A stretch of DNA of 64,000 nucleotides from an uncultured Oscillospiraceae bacterium. GTDB lineage: Bacteria; Bacillota; Clostridia; Oscillospirales; Oscillospiraceae. Of this stretch, positions 42,614 to 52,255 are shown in pieces; position 1 is the stretch's first letter; each line of letters starts with the position of its first letter. The translations under genes and the position numbers were made by a program. The stretch lies in assembly GCA_947626315.1 (NCBI GenBank), contig CANQRQ010000003.1, forward strand, positions 1 through 64,000, written 5' to 3'. The notes under the pieces are model-generated. The model made no database searches, was not told the DNA's origin, and saw only the letters and a list, made by a program, of their open reading frames with translations.

Positions 42614-44701
42614 ATGGAGAAGCTGAGCCGGCGGATCGTGAAGGCCCGTGTGCCGATCCTGATCCTGAGCCTGCTGCTGTTGCTACCGGCGGGCTTCGGC
42701 TATCTGCATACGCGGGTGAACTACGACATACTGGATTATCTGCCTGACGACATCGAGACCATGCAGGGGCAGGACATCCTCCTGCGGGACTTCGGCAAGG
42801 GGGCCTACGCCCTGTTCGTGGCCGACGGGCTGAACGAGGCCCAGGAGGTCCGGCTCCAGGAGAAGCTGGAGCAGGTGGAGCACGTGGAACAGGTGCTGTC
42901 CTTCAACACCCTGGCGGGCAGCAGCATCCCCCAGGACATCCTGCCGGATAAAATTTACGATTTCTTCCACTCGGAGACGGGCACCCTGATGGCGATCTTT
43001 TTTGACACCTCCACCTCCGCCGACGAGACCATGGAGGCCATCAAGGAGCTGCGGGCCGTGGCCGGGGAACAGTGCTTTTTGAGCAGCATGTCCGCCATCG
43101 TCACGGACACCAAGCAGCTGGTGGACGACGAGCTGTTCTGGTACGTGCTGATCGCCGTGGTGCTCTCCGCCCTGGTGCTGGCGCTGACCATGGACTCCTG
43201 GATGGCGCCGGTGCTGTTTCTGGTGACGGTGGGCATGGCGGTGATCTACAACCTGGGCACCAACATGCTCAAGGGGGAGATCTCCTTCGTCACCCAGGCC
43301 CTGGCGGCGGTGCTGCAATTGGCCGTCACCATGGACTACTCCATCTTTCTCTGGAACGCCTACCGGGAGCAGCTGAAAGAGACCGCCGGCAAGGAGGAGG
43401 CCATGGCCAAGGCCATCTCCGCCACCATTGTCTCCGTGGCGGGCTCCTCCCTGACCACCGTGGCCGGCTTCATCGCCCTGTGCTTCATGACCTTCACCCT
43501 GGGCATGGATCTGGGCGTGGTGATGGCCAAGGGCGTGCTGCTGGGGGTGCTCTGCTGCGTTACCGTCCTGCCGGCCTTCATCCTTCTGTTCGATAAGGCC
43601 ATCCAGAAAACCGGCCACAGGCCCCTCACCGTCAACGGCGAGAAGGCCGCCGGTTTTATCCTGAAGCACCGGAAGGTCCTGATGGCGCTGCTGCTTCTGC
43701 TGTGGATCCCCGCCATTATCGGCTACAACCAAATCCAGGTCTATTACAAGCTGGACGAGAGCCTCCCTGACGAGCTGCCCTGCATCCAGGCCAATAAAAT
43801 CCTGGAGGAGGACTTTGACACCAGCACCGTGCACCTGGTCCTGGTCAACGAGGAGATGCCCGTCAAGGACGCCAAGGCCATGCTGGACCGCATGGAGCAG
43901 GTGGACGGCGTGAAGGCCGCCCTGGGGATCGACTCCCTGGTGGGCTCCGCCATTCCCAAGGACTTCCTGCCCGAACAGCTGACGGAGGACCTGACCGCCG
44001 GCGGGCGGCAGTTGATCCTCATCACTTCCGAGTACCCCGTCGCCAGCGATGAAGTGAACGCCCAGGTGGATGAGCTGGAGGCCATTTTGAAGCAGTACGC
44101 CCCCGACGGCATGCTCATCGGCGAGGCCCCCTGCACCCGGGACCTGATCACCATCACCGACCGGGACTTCCAGGTGGTCAGCGCCGTGTCCATCGGGGCC
44201 ATCTTCCTGCTGATCTTCTTTGTGCTCCGGTCCGTCTCCCTGCCGGTGATCCTGGTGCTGGTGATCGAGCTGGCCATCTACATCAACCTGGCCATCTCCG
44301 GCTTTGACGGGGCCGTGCTGCCCTTCATCGCCTCCATCGTGGTGGGGACGGTGCAGCTGGGCGCCACGGTGGACTACGCCATCCTGCTCACCAACCGCTA
44401 CCAGACGGAGCGCCGCCTGGGGAAGGACAAAGAGGAGGCGGCCCACACCGCCCTGAGCACGTCCATCCCCTCGGTGCTGACCAGCGCCCTGGGCTTCTTC
44501 GCCGCCACCATCGGCGTGGGCCTCTACTCCGACGTGGACATGATCGGTACGCTGTGCCTGCTGCTGGGCCGGGGGGCCCTGATCAGCATGGCGCTGGTGC
44601 TGTGCCTGCTGCCCGCCCTGCTGATCGCCTGCGACGGGCTTATCGCAAAAACAAGCTGGGGGCGCCGCTCCCGGAAAAAGAACATGGAGGGACTGTCATG
44701 A
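42614..44701 (+). CDS. MMPL-family (RND superfamily) transporter
   Basis: A 695-residue protein with 11-12 membrane segments arranged as two repeats, each with a large extracellular loop after its first helix. Motifs include VTMDYSIFLWNAYREQLK and, in the second half, GATVDYAILLTNRYQTERR, the GxxxD-Y pattern of MMPL proton-relay helices. It exports lipids or hydrophobic compounds. Start ATG 42614 follows SD AGGAGG; upstream in-frame codons lie within the operator region. It overlaps the next gene by ATGA and is under TetR control. Confidence 0.92.
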   Translation: MEKLSRRIVKARVPILILSLLLLLPAGFGYLHTRVNYDILDYLPDDIETMQGQDILLRDFGKGAYALFVADGLNEAQEVRLQEKLEQVEHVEQVLSFNTLAGSSIPQDILPDKIYDFFHSETGTLMAIFFDTSTSADETMEAIKELRAVAGEQCFLSSMSAIVTDTKQLVDDELFWYVLIAVVLSALVLALTMDSWMAPVLFLVTVGMAVIYNLGTNMLKGEISFVTQALAAVLQLAVTMDYSIFLWNAYREQLKETAGKEEAMAKAISATIVSVAGSSLTTVAGFIALCFMTFTLGMDLGVVMAKGVLLGVLCCVTVLPAFILLFDKAIQKTGHRPLTVNGEKAAGFILKHRKVLMALLLLLWIPAIIGYNQIQVYYKLDESLPDELPCIQANKILEEDFDTSTVHLVLVNEEMPVKDAKAMLDRMEQVDGVKAALGIDSLVGSAIPKDFLPEQLTEDLTAGGRQLILITSEYPVASDEVNAQVDELEAILKQYAPDGMLIGEAPCTRDLITITDRDFQVVSAVSIGAIFLLIFFVLRSVSLPVILVLVIELAIYINLAISGFDGAVLPFIASIVVGTVQLGATVDYAILLTNRYQTERRLGKDKEEAAHTALSTSIPSVLTSALGFFAATIGVGLYSDVDMIGTLCLLLGRGALISMALVLCLLPALLIACDGLIAKTSWGRRSRKKNMEGLS

Positions 44702-46767
44702 ACGGAAAAACGAAAAAGCTTCTGGCCCTGCTCCTGGTCCTGTGCCTGTCCGCTGGCTGCCTGGCCGCCTGCGGCAAGAGCCCTGACCCGGTGGAACCGG
44801 CCGCCGATCTGGTAGATCAGACCATCCTCCAGGCCGCCTCCGACCTGCTGCCCACCCACGGCAGCACCGAGGGCAAGGAGGAGACCGTCTATGTGATCGC
44901 CGACGCCCAGGGTCAGCCGGAGCGCACCATCGTCAGCGCCTGGCTGAAAAACCCGGACGAGACGGACACCATCACCGACCGCTCGGACCTGAACGGCATC
45001 GAGAATGTGAAGGGCGACGAGAGCTTCACTAAGGACGCCGACGGCAGCCTGGTCTGGGATGCACACGGGAACGATATCTATTACCAGGGCGATTCCGACC
45101 GGGAGCTGCCTCTGGCGGTCCGCGTCAGCTACAAGCTGGACGGAAAGCTGGTGTCCCCCGAGGAGCTGGCCGGGGCCAGCGGGCACCTGGAGATGACCTT
45201 CCGCTACGAGAACAAGACCGGCCGTGAAGAGGAGATCGACGGCAAGACCGTGACCATCTATCAGCCCTTTGTGGCCGTGTCCTGCCTGGTGCTGGACGCC
45301 TCCAAGGCCAGCGCCGTGGAGGTGACCAACGGCACCACCATCAATTCCGGCGAACAGCTGATCGTGGCCGGCCTGGCCATGCCGGGGCTCAAGGAGAGCC
45401 TGGGCCTGGACGAGCTGGAGGACGCGGACGGCGAGGCGCTGGATGCGGACCTGCCCGAGACCGTCACCATCAACGCCGATGTACACGATTTCTCCCTGCT
45501 CACCACCGTGACCTTGGTGGAGAACGCCCTTTTGAACGATGTGGACCTGGAGAATGTGGAGAGCTTTGACGACCTGAAGGACTCCGTCAGCAAGCTGGCG
45601 AACGCCTCTGCCAGCCTGGTGGACGGGGCAGGCGACCTCTACAACGGCACCAAGGCCCTCTCCGGCGGTATGACGGAGGTGGTAAACGGCGCGGCGTCTG
45701 TGGCGGCCAACCTGGCCACCGTGCAGGAGGGCGTCGGGAAGCTGGCAGTTGGCTCCGCGCAGCTCCTGGCGGGGGTGGATCAGGCCAGTACCTTGTTCAG
45801 CAACAAGGCCACGGAAGACATAGCGGCTGCTCAGAAACAGGTGCAGGGCAGCTCGAAAGACATGATAACGGAAATTTTTGCCCTGAATCAGAGCTTTACC
45901 GGCGTAAAGACCGCCCTCGGAAACATCCAAACAACCGTGAGCAATCTGACTCTGGGCGACGACACGGAGGGCAAGCTCACAGCCATCGGAGAAAGCTCCG
46001 GAACTATCACCGCTACCGCCAGCGCGGAAAAGGACGCGCTTACCCAGGCGAAGACAGATATCGACGCCATCATCGACGGCCTTTCAGATGCCGGCCTGCC
46101 TGAGGAAAATGAGACTGCGCTTAGAACGGCTTTTGACCATGCTATCGATGCCGCGTTGGCTCAAACCAAGGCTATAAGTACAGAGAGCACGAGCATAACC
46201 GAAAATGTTGGTTTAGTCGGTACCGGTCTGGAGACGGCCAAGTCGGAGCTCTCAGGAAAGCTCCAGACCAATATTGATGAGCTCACATCAGCTATGACCG
46301 GATTCAGCACCAACATGCTGGCTATCGAGGATCTTTCCACCCAGTTGGGCACCCTGGAAACAAATCTTGAAACTCTGAAGGATCTGGATCTTGCGAAATC
46401 CTTTGGTGATCTGCAGCAAGGCGCCGCGGCGGTGAACGAAGGCGCGAAGGAGCTCAACGACCCGAAGGCGGGTGTTCCCGCCTTGGCCGCCGGCGCGGCG
46501 GCGCTGAAGGACGGCACCCAGAGCCTTGCCGCCGGGGTCAACCAGGTGGCCGACGGCGCCAACGCCCTGCTGAGCGGCCTGCGGACCTTTGACGGCGACG
46601 GGGTCAAGGTCCTGTCCCGGCTCTTCGAGGAGGACGCCCAGGGCTTCATGGACCGGCTGCGGGCCGTCCAGGCCTACGGCGAGGAGTATGACAACTTCTC
46701 CGGCCTGGCCGACGGCATGCCCGGCACAGTGCGCTTCGTGATCCGCACGGACTCCATCGGCGAATAA
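44698..46767 (+). CDS. YhgE-like lipoprotein with heptad-rich repeats
   Basis: A 689-residue secreted protein. The signal sequence ends in LSAGCLAACGK, with two candidate lipidation cysteines. After a folded part of roughly 290 residues comes a long helical region full of repeats such as GAGDLYNGTKALSGGM, GVGKLAVGSAQLLAGV and GAAALKDGTQSLAAGV, like the 'X-X-X-Leu-X-X-Gly' repeats of YhgE/Pip proteins. It lacks the C-terminal membrane helices of YhgE. It is coupled to the MMPL transporter, so it probably forms an extracellular adaptor for it. The repeat part around 45790-46420 is somewhat less GC-rich than the ends. Confidence 0.8.
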   Translation: MNGKTKKLLALLLVLCLSAGCLAACGKSPDPVEPAADLVDQTILQAASDLLPTHGSTEGKEETVYVIADAQGQPERTIVSAWLKNPDETDTITDRSDLNGIENVKGDESFTKDADGSLVWDAHGNDIYYQGDSDRELPLAVRVSYKLDGKLVSPEELAGASGHLEMTFRYENKTGREEEIDGKTVTIYQPFVAVSCLVLDASKASAVEVTNGTTINSGEQLIVAGLAMPGLKESLGLDELEDADGEALDADLPETVTINADVHDFSLLTTVTLVENALLNDVDLENVESFDDLKDSVSKLANASASLVDGAGDLYNGTKALSGGMTEVVNGAASVAANLATVQEGVGKLAVGSAQLLAGVDQASTLFSNKATEDIAAAQKQVQGSSKDMITEIFALNQSFTGVKTALGNIQTTVSNLTLGDDTEGKLTAIGESSGTITATASAEKDALTQAKTDIDAIIDGLSDAGLPEENETALRTAFDHAIDAALAQTKAISTESTSITENVGLVGTGLETAKSELSGKLQTNIDELTSAMTGFSTNMLAIEDLSTQLGTLETNLETLKDLDLAKSFGDLQQGAAAVNEGAKELNDPKAGVPALAAGAAALKDGTQSLAAGVNQVADGANALLSGLRTFDGDGVKVLSRLFEEDAQGFMDRLRAVQAYGEEYDNFSGLADGMPGTVRFVIRTDSIGE

Positions 46768-46781
46768 CAATAATACAGCAA

Positions 46782-46830
46782 AAGCCCCTCGGATTTGGCC
46801 TGTTCACCAAACCCGAGGGGCTTATTTTAT
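46782..46830. terminator. Bidirectional terminator after the YhgE-like gene
   Basis: AAGCCCCTCGG and CCGAGGGGCTT pair, with inner TTTGG/CCAAA, followed by ATTTTAT and preceded by A-rich sequence. It serves both convergent genes. Confidence 0.85.
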
Positions 46831-46837
46831 ACTTAAA

Positions 46838-47329
46838 TCACAGATGAACGTCGATGCGCCGGATCAGCACGGCGGCCAGGATGCCCACCGCGATGCCCGC
46901 GATGGTGCCGCTCAGGATCAGGAAAGGCAGGTAATACACGATGACGTTCGTCTCCAGCAGCAGGCAGGCCATGCCGATCTGCCCCACATTATGCAGCACC
47001 CCGCCCAGGACGCTGACCGCCACGTAGGAAAAGGCGGGGATCCTTTTCAGCAGCAGCATCCCGCCCAGGCTCAGCACCGCGCCGGCCAGGCTGTACAGAA
47101 AGCTGGCGCCGGAGCCGAAGAGCAGGGAGACCAGCGCCACCCGCAGCAGGGAGATGACCGCCGCCTCCTTTGTGCCCAGCTTGTACAGGGCAAAGACCAC
47201 GATGATGTTGGCCAGGCCCACCTTCACGCCGGGAATGGCCACAAAGGAGGGGAGCATGCTCTCCAGATAGGACAGGACCATCGCCAGCGAGATCAGCAGG
47301 GCCATGGTCGTCAGTTTCTTCGTTTTCAT
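46838..47329 (-). CDS. Gx transporter family protein
   Basis: A 163-residue membrane protein with five segments starting KLTTMALLISLAMVLSYLES, with FVAIPGVKVGLANI and VLHNVGQIGMACLL, the standard features of the Gx (heptaprenyl diphosphate synthase component I-like) family, which resembles ECF S components. It is probably a transporter for an isoprenoid or small cofactor. It lies next to a NusG-domain-II protein, a pairing seen repeatedly in Firmicutes. Confidence 0.87.
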   Translation of the reverse strand: MKTKKLTTMALLISLAMVLSYLESMLPSFVAIPGVKVGLANIIVVFALYKLGTKEAAVISLLRVALVSLLFGSGASFLYSLAGAVLSLGGMLLLKRIPAFSYVAVSVLGGVLHNVGQIGMACLLLETNVIVYYLPFLILSGTIAGIAVGILAAVLIRRIDVHL

Positions 47330-47341
47330 AGGCTGCTTCCT

Positions 47342-47737
47342 TTATCCCACGACTACGTCCACCGTCTGCTCGCCGCCTACCACCGTCACCGTCAGCTTGT
47401 TGGGCAGGCAGGTGATGGTCTGGCCGCTGAGATGGATCTTCCCCTGACGGACGCAGAGCTTGTCCGGGCAGTTGGCCTCCCGGAGCCAGGCCTCGCCGCC
47501 GCTTATGACCAGAATGTTGCTGCCGCCGTTGAGGGCGTATTCCCCCTCCTCCGCCAGGGAGTAACGGGCCGTCTCCTGGCCGTTCACCCGCACCAGCACC
47601 TCCGCGCCTGCCGTCTGCCCCTGCCGGAGCAGGAAGTACAGAGCGGCGGAGAGCAGCAGGAAAAAGGCGACCAGGAGCAGGTCCCAGCGTTTGCTTTTAT
47701 GGGCAGAGCCTTTCATGTAAAAGACCGGCAGGATCAA
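47342..47737 (-). CDS. NusG domain II-containing protein
   Basis: About 131 residues: a membrane anchor (LLLVAFFLLLSAALYFLL) and an extracytoplasmic NusG-II fold with EANCPDKLCVRQGKIHLSGQ and TITCLPNKLTVTV, the typical double-cysteine pattern. Function is unknown, but linkage to the Gx transporter is conserved in this lineage. The start is either TTG 47737 (SD GGAG 8 bases upstream) or ATG 47716 (no SD). Confidence 0.8.
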   Translation of the reverse strand: MILPVFYMKGSAHKSKRWDLLLVAFFLLLSAALYFLLRQGQTAGAEVLVRVNGQETARYSLAEEGEYALNGGSNILVISGGEAWLREANCPDKLCVRQGKIHLSGQTITCLPNKLTVTVVGGEQTVDVVVG

Positions 47738-47888
47738 GAGAGGAGCTCCGGGCGGGCGGCGATACCGCCGGGCCCGGAGAGAGCGGGACCGTAAACTCCT
47801 CTCCCCGCGCTTCCTTTCCGCATTATCTCGTCTCCTCTTATTTTATAACACGGCCCGGCCGGAAGCAAGCCTTTTTCCGATTTTGCGA

Positions 47889-47917
47889 TTTACAAAGCGA
47901 AAGCTTTGTACTATAAT
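47889..47917 (+). promoter_or_regulatory. Promoter of the methionine synthase operon
   Basis: TTTACA (47889-47894), a 17-base spacer, and TATAAT (47912-47917). The -35 and spacer include the hairpin ACAAAGC-GAA-AGCTTTGT, which may be an operator. No S-box or cobalamin riboswitch is visible between it and ATG 47943. Confidence 0.75.
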
Positions 47918-47942
47918 CGTTAAAAAATGCGGAGGGGCGCTT

Positions 47943-48611
47943 ATGGAGCCGAGGCTGACAGGCATCAACCGAAGAGAGGCGCTTATATACCTGGGCTACA
48001 GGGGCGGCGCCCTGGAGGGCGTGGAGGAGGAGCTGGAGCGCTGCGAGGAGCTGGTGCTGAAGACCGCCCGGCCCCGGGCGGTGTGGCGGCGATTTGCCTT
48101 ACTGCCGGACGGCTCCCTGGAGGGGGCGGATTTCCGCCCGGAGGGGGAGGACGTGCAGGCGCTGCTGGCGGAGAGCCGGGAGGCGGTGCTGCTGGCCGCC
48201 ACCCTGGGCGCGGAGATCGAGGCCCTGGTCCGGCGGACCCAGGTGCGGGACATGGGCCGGGCCATGCTGTTGGACGCCTGCGCCAGCGCCGCCATCGAGA
48301 ACGTGTGCGACAATCTCTGCGCCGACCTGGCCGCGGAGCTGGCCCCCCTGCATCTGACGGACCGGTTCAGCCCCGGCTACGGGGACCTGCCGCTGAGCTG
48401 CCAGGCGGATTTCTTCCGCCTGCTGGACATCCCCCGGCGGATCGGGGTGAGCCTGTCGCCGGGGGGACTGATGCTGCCGCAGAAGTCGGTCACGGCCCTG
48501 CTGGGCCTGGCGGACCGGCCCCAGCCCCGGCGGAGCGGCGACTGCGCCGTCTGCGGCCGCTTTGAGGACTGCTCCCTGAGAAAGGAAGGGATACGCTGTG
48601 GGAGAAACTGA
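47943..48611 (+). CDS. Methionine synthase activation-domain protein
   Basis: A 222-residue protein corresponding to the C-terminal reactivation domain of cobalamin-dependent MetH, here as a separate polypeptide. It shows LLAATLGAEIEALVRR, ENVCDNLCADLA, the RFSPGYGDLPLSCQ signature that binds S-adenosylmethionine, and GLMLPQKSVTALLGL, then a C-terminal CxxC group (CAVCGRFEDC). It rescues oxidised cobalamin by reductive methylation. ATG 47943 follows SD GGAGGGG. It overlaps the next gene (MetH core) by 14 bases. Confidence 0.92.
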   Translation: MEPRLTGINRREALIYLGYRGGALEGVEEELERCEELVLKTARPRAVWRRFALLPDGSLEGADFRPEGEDVQALLAESREAVLLAATLGAEIEALVRRTQVRDMGRAMLLDACASAAIENVCDNLCADLAAELAPLHLTDRFSPGYGDLPLSCQADFFRLLDIPRRIGVSLSPGGLMLPQKSVTALLGLADRPQPRRSGDCAVCGRFEDCSLRKEGIRCGRN

Positions 48612-50949
48612 ATTTACCCTTCTGGACGGGGCCATGGGCACCATGCTCCAGGCCGCGGGCCTGCCCGCGGGGACCCTGCCGGAGACCTGGAACATCACCC
48701 GGCCGGAGGAGGTCACCGCCGTCCACCGGCGCTATGTGGAGGCGGGGAGCCGGGTGCTCTACGCCAACACCTTCGGGGTCAACCGGTTGAAAACCGCCGG
48801 CTGCGGCTACTCCGTGGAGGAGCTGGTGGCCGCGGGCATCCGGGCCGCCCGGGCGGCGGACCGGGGCGAGGGCGTCCGGGTGGCGCTGGACGTGGGGCCG
48901 CTGGGCCAGCTGCTGGAGCCCCTGGGCTCTCTGCGCTTTGAAGAGGCCTATGACATTTTTAAAGAGCTTGTGCTGGCCGGGGAGGCCGCCGGGGCCGACC
49001 TGGTGGTGTTCGAGACCATGAGCGACCTGTACGAGATGAAGGCCGCCGTGCTGGCCGCCAAGGAGAACAGCCGTCTCCCGATCTGGAGCACCATGACCTT
49101 TGAACAGAGCGGCCGGACTTTTCTGGGGACGACGGTGCCCTCCATGGCCCTGACCCTTACGGGCCTGGGGGTGGACGCCCTGGGCTTCAACTGCAGTCTG
49201 GGGCCGGCGGAGCTGCTGCCCCTGGCGGAGGAGCTCCGGCGCTGGACGGATCTGCCGCTGATTTTAAAGCCCAACGCGGGCCTGCCGGACCCGGCCACCG
49301 GGGCCTATGCCCTCCAGGCGGAGGACTTTGCCCGGCAGCTGGTCCGGGGGGCTGAGCTGGGCGTGACGGTTTTGGGCGGCTGCTGCGGCACCGGGCCGGA
49401 CTATATCCGGGCCCTGGGCCGGGAGCTGGCCGGCCGGAAGCCGGGGGAGCGCCCGGCCCCGGACCGGCGGGGCCTCTGCTCCGCCTCCCGAACGGTGCCC
49501 CTGGACGGGCGCGTGCGGGTCGTGGGGGAGCGGATCAACCCCACCGGGAAGAAGCGCTTTCAGCAGGCCCTGCGGGAGCGGGACATGGACTATATCCTCC
49601 AGCGGGGCGTGGAGCAGCAGGACGCGGGGGCGGACATCCTGGACGTGAACGTGGGTCTGCCCGGCCTGGACGAGCCGGCGCTGATGCGGGAGACGGTAAA
49701 GGCCCTGCAGGCGGTGGTGGACCTGCCGCTGCAGATCGACAGCTCAAACCCCGCCGCCATCGAGGCGGGGCTCCGGGCGGTGAACGGCCGGGCGGTGGTG
49801 AACTCCGTCAACGGGGACCGGGAGACCCTGGAGGCCGTGCTGCCCCTGTGCAAAAAGTACGGCGCGGCGGTGGTGGGCCTGTGCCTGGACAAGAACGGCG
49901 TGCCCCGGACGGCGGAGGAGCGCCTGGCCATCGCCCGGCGGATTTTGGCCGCGGCGGAGGCCTATGGCATCCCCCGGGAGGACGTGCTGATCGACTGCCT
50001 GACCCTCACCGTCTCCGCCCAGCAGGAGCAGGCGGCGGAGACGCTGAAGGCCCTGAGAACCGTATCCGGGGAGCTGGGGCTGCATACGGTGCTGGGGGTC
50101 AGCAACATCTCCTTCGGCCTGCCCGCCCGGGAGCAGATCACCGTGAGCTTTTTGACCCAGGCCCTGGCCGCGGGGATGGACCTGCCCATTGTCAACCCCA
50201 ACCAGGCCGCCGTGATGGACGCGGTGGCCGCGTTCCGGGTTCTCTCCGGCCAGGACCCAAACAGCGCCGCCTATATCGAGCGCTTCGCCGCCGCCCCCGC
50301 CGGGGAGCCAAAGCCCCGGACCGGGGAGCCCATGAGCCTGGAGACGGCTGTCGCCAAGGGCCTGGGGGCGGAGGCCAGGGCCCTGACGGAGCAGGCCCTG
50401 GAGAGCATGGAGGAGCTGGAGGTGGTCAACCGCCTGCTGATCCCGGCGCTGGACCGGGTGGGGGAGCGCTATGAGCGGCAGGAGATCTTCCTGCCCCAGC
50501 TTATGAGCGCGGCCAGCGCCGCCTGCGAGGGCTTCGAGGCGGTAAAGGCCCGGATGGCCCGGCGGGGGGCCGGAACGGTCTCCAAGGGGAAGATTTTGCT
50601 GGCCACCGTCAAGGGGGACATCCACGATATCGGCAAGAACATCGTCCGGGTGGTGCTGGAAAACTACGGCTACACGGTGCTGGACCTGGGGCGGGACGTG
50701 CCGGCGGAGGAGATCGTCCGCACGGCGATTCAGGAGGATGTGAAGCTGGTGGGCCTCTCGGCCCTGATGACCACCACGGTCCCCAGCATGGAGGAGACGA
50801 TCAAGGCCCTCCGGGCCAGCGGCCACGCCTGCAAGGTCCTGGTGGGCGGCGCGGTGCTGACGCCGGAGTACGCCCGGCAGATCGGCGCGGACTTCTACGC
50901 GAAGGACGCCAAGCAGAGCGCGGATATCGCCCGGCAGGTGCTGGGCTGA
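48598..50949 (+). CDS. metH: Cobalamin-dependent methionine synthase without activation domain
   Basis: A 783-residue enzyme that methylates homocysteine from methyltetrahydrofolate through methylcobalamin. Domains in order: homocysteine-binding barrel (1 to about 285, zinc ligands in NCSLGP and GGCCGTGPDYI), methyltetrahydrofolate barrel (about 300-560, VGERINPTGKKRF and DVNVGLPG), and cobalamin cap and binding domains (about 570-783) with the base-off motif DIHDIGK at 674-680, His676 being the axial ligand. It stops there: the activation domain is the separate gene upstream. The start is GTG 48598. It is followed by metF, completing methyl supply. Confidence 0.94.
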   Translation: MGETEFTLLDGAMGTMLQAAGLPAGTLPETWNITRPEEVTAVHRRYVEAGSRVLYANTFGVNRLKTAGCGYSVEELVAAGIRAARAADRGEGVRVALDVGPLGQLLEPLGSLRFEEAYDIFKELVLAGEAAGADLVVFETMSDLYEMKAAVLAAKENSRLPIWSTMTFEQSGRTFLGTTVPSMALTLTGLGVDALGFNCSLGPAELLPLAEELRRWTDLPLILKPNAGLPDPATGAYALQAEDFARQLVRGAELGVTVLGGCCGTGPDYIRALGRELAGRKPGERPAPDRRGLCSASRTVPLDGRVRVVGERINPTGKKRFQQALRERDMDYILQRGVEQQDAGADILDVNVGLPGLDEPALMRETVKALQAVVDLPLQIDSSNPAAIEAGLRAVNGRAVVNSVNGDRETLEAVLPLCKKYGAAVVGLCLDKNGVPRTAEERLAIARRILAAAEAYGIPREDVLIDCLTLTVSAQQEQAAETLKALRTVSGELGLHTVLGVSNISFGLPAREQITVSFLTQALAAGMDLPIVNPNQAAVMDAVAAFRVLSGQDPNSAAYIERFAAAPAGEPKPRTGEPMSLETAVAKGLGAEARALTEQALESMEELEVVNRLLIPALDRVGERYERQEIFLPQLMSAASAACEGFEAVKARMARRGAGTVSKGKILLATVKGDIHDIGKNIVRVVLENYGYTVLDLGRDVPAEEIVRTAIQEDVKLVGLSALMTTTVPSMEETIKALRASGHACKVLVGGAVLTPEYARQIGADFYAKDAKQSADIARQVLG

Positions 50950-50966
50950 AGAGAGAGGGAGAAGCT

Positions 50967-51851
50967 ATGAGCGGAGAGAACAGATTTTACGAGGCGCTGA
51001 CGGGCGGAGGGCGGAAGCCCTTTGCCGTGGAGCTGGATTCCCCGGAGGGGCCGGACGCGGAGAAGTTCATGGCCGGGGCGGCCCAGCTCCAGGCCGGGGG
51101 CGCGGACCTGATCACCGTGGCAGACTGCCCGGTGGCCCGGCCCCGGATGGATTCCAGCCTGATGGCCTGCAAGCTCCGGCGGGAGCTGGGCATGGACGCC
51201 ATGCCCCACATGACCTGCCGGGACCGGAACCGGAACGCCAGCCAGGCCCTGCTGCTGGGCCTCTACGCGGAGGGAGTGCGCAACCTGCTGCTGGTGATGG
51301 GGGACCCGGTGCCGCCGGAGGAGCGGCAGGCGGTGAAGGGCGTGTATAACTTCAACTCCGTGGACTTTATCGCCTTTGCGGACCGGTTCGGCCGGGAGCG
51401 GCTGCCGGAGCCCTTCCGCATCTACGGCGCGCTGGACCTGAACGCCCGGAATTTCGCCCCGGAGCTGGAGCGGGCCAAGGCCAAGGAGGCCGCCGGGGCC
51501 CTGGGCTTCTTCACCCAGCCGGTGCTGACGGAGCGGGCCCTGGAAAATCTGAAGCTGGCCCGCCGGGCGCTGAAGGGCCGCCTGGCCGGCGGCATCATCC
51601 CCGTGGTCAGCCAGCGCAACGGCCTGTTTATGGACCAGAACATCCCCGGCATCTCGGTGGATCCCCGGATCATCGACCTGTACGAGGGAGCGGACAAGGA
51701 GCGAGGAGAGGAGCTGGCCCTGGAGGTCTCCGCCGCCGCGGCCGGGGCCATCGCCCCCTATGTGGACGGCTACTATCTGATGACCCCCTTCTCCCGCACG
51801 GCGCTGATGGTGCGGATCATGGAGCGGATCAGGCAAGAGGGTTTAACATAA
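50967..51851 (+). CDS. metF: Methylenetetrahydrofolate reductase
   Basis: A 294-residue TIM-barrel flavoprotein that reduces methylene- to methyltetrahydrofolate. It shows FAVELDSPEGPDAEKFMAGA, MPHMTCRDRNRNASQALLLG, LLLVMGDPVPPEE, FFTQPVLTERALENL, GGIIPVVSQRN and GYYLMTPFSRTALM, consistent with MetF. It lies 17 bases after metH, so the operon makes the methyl donor and uses it. SD GAGAGGGAG precedes ATG 50967. Confidence 0.92.
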   Translation: MSGENRFYEALTGGGRKPFAVELDSPEGPDAEKFMAGAAQLQAGGADLITVADCPVARPRMDSSLMACKLRRELGMDAMPHMTCRDRNRNASQALLLGLYAEGVRNLLLVMGDPVPPEERQAVKGVYNFNSVDFIAFADRFGRERLPEPFRIYGALDLNARNFAPELERAKAKEAAGALGFFTQPVLTERALENLKLARRALKGRLAGGIIPVVSQRNGLFMDQNIPGISVDPRIIDLYEGADKERGEELALEVSAAAAGAIAPYVDGYYLMTPFSRTALMVRIMERIRQEGLT

Positions 51852-51900
51852 TAAACGAGCCAGTCCCGCGGCTTTTTCGCCGCGGGACTGGCTCGTTTAT
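51851..51900. terminator. 22-base perfect bidirectional terminator
   Basis: ATAAACGAGCCAGTCCCGCG and two more bases pair perfectly with the complement around TTTTTC. It separates metF from the convergent cupin gene and includes the end of the metF stop codon. Confidence 0.85.
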
Positions 51901-51907
51901 TGTGGCC

Positions 51908-52255
51908 TTACTTGTAGAGGATCAGGGCGATGGCCTCCAGAGTCTCCGGACCTCTGTTGAGCAGGGCGTGGCCCTCCCCGTCGTCCACAAAGGTCACGTC
52001 TCCGGGGCCAACGGTCACGGTCTGGCCGTTGTCGTTATACTCCCCCTGGCCCTTGAGAATGTAATAGATCTCGCCGTCCCCCTTGTGGATATGCCAGCCA
52101 ACCTCACAGCCGGGCTCCAGAAACAGGTGGCTGAACACCCGGCCCTTGCCGTACAGCTCCTCGGGGTTTTCCCGGATGCGGACCAGCCTGGCCTGCCCCG
52201 CCCCGTCAAACATCTTCTTCACGTCCACTGTCCGCTCGCCGCTGCGTCTGACCAT
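51908..52255 (-). CDS. Cupin domain protein
   Basis: A 115-residue single cupin. Motif 1 is EVGWHIHKGDGEIYYILKGQ and motif 2 is VGPGDVTFVDDGEGHALLNR, with the metal ligands (two His, Glu, His) in place. Small cupins of this kind bind a metal and may act as isomerases or sensors; the substrate is unknown. The start is ATG 52255 (SD AAGGGG); the earlier in-frame extension lacks SD and similarity. Confidence 0.85.
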   Translation of the reverse strand: MVRRSGERTVDVKKMFDGAGQARLVRIRENPEELYGKGRVFSHLFLEPGCEVGWHIHKGDGEIYYILKGQGEYNDNGQTVTVGPGDVTFVDDGEGHALLNRGPETLEAIALILYK

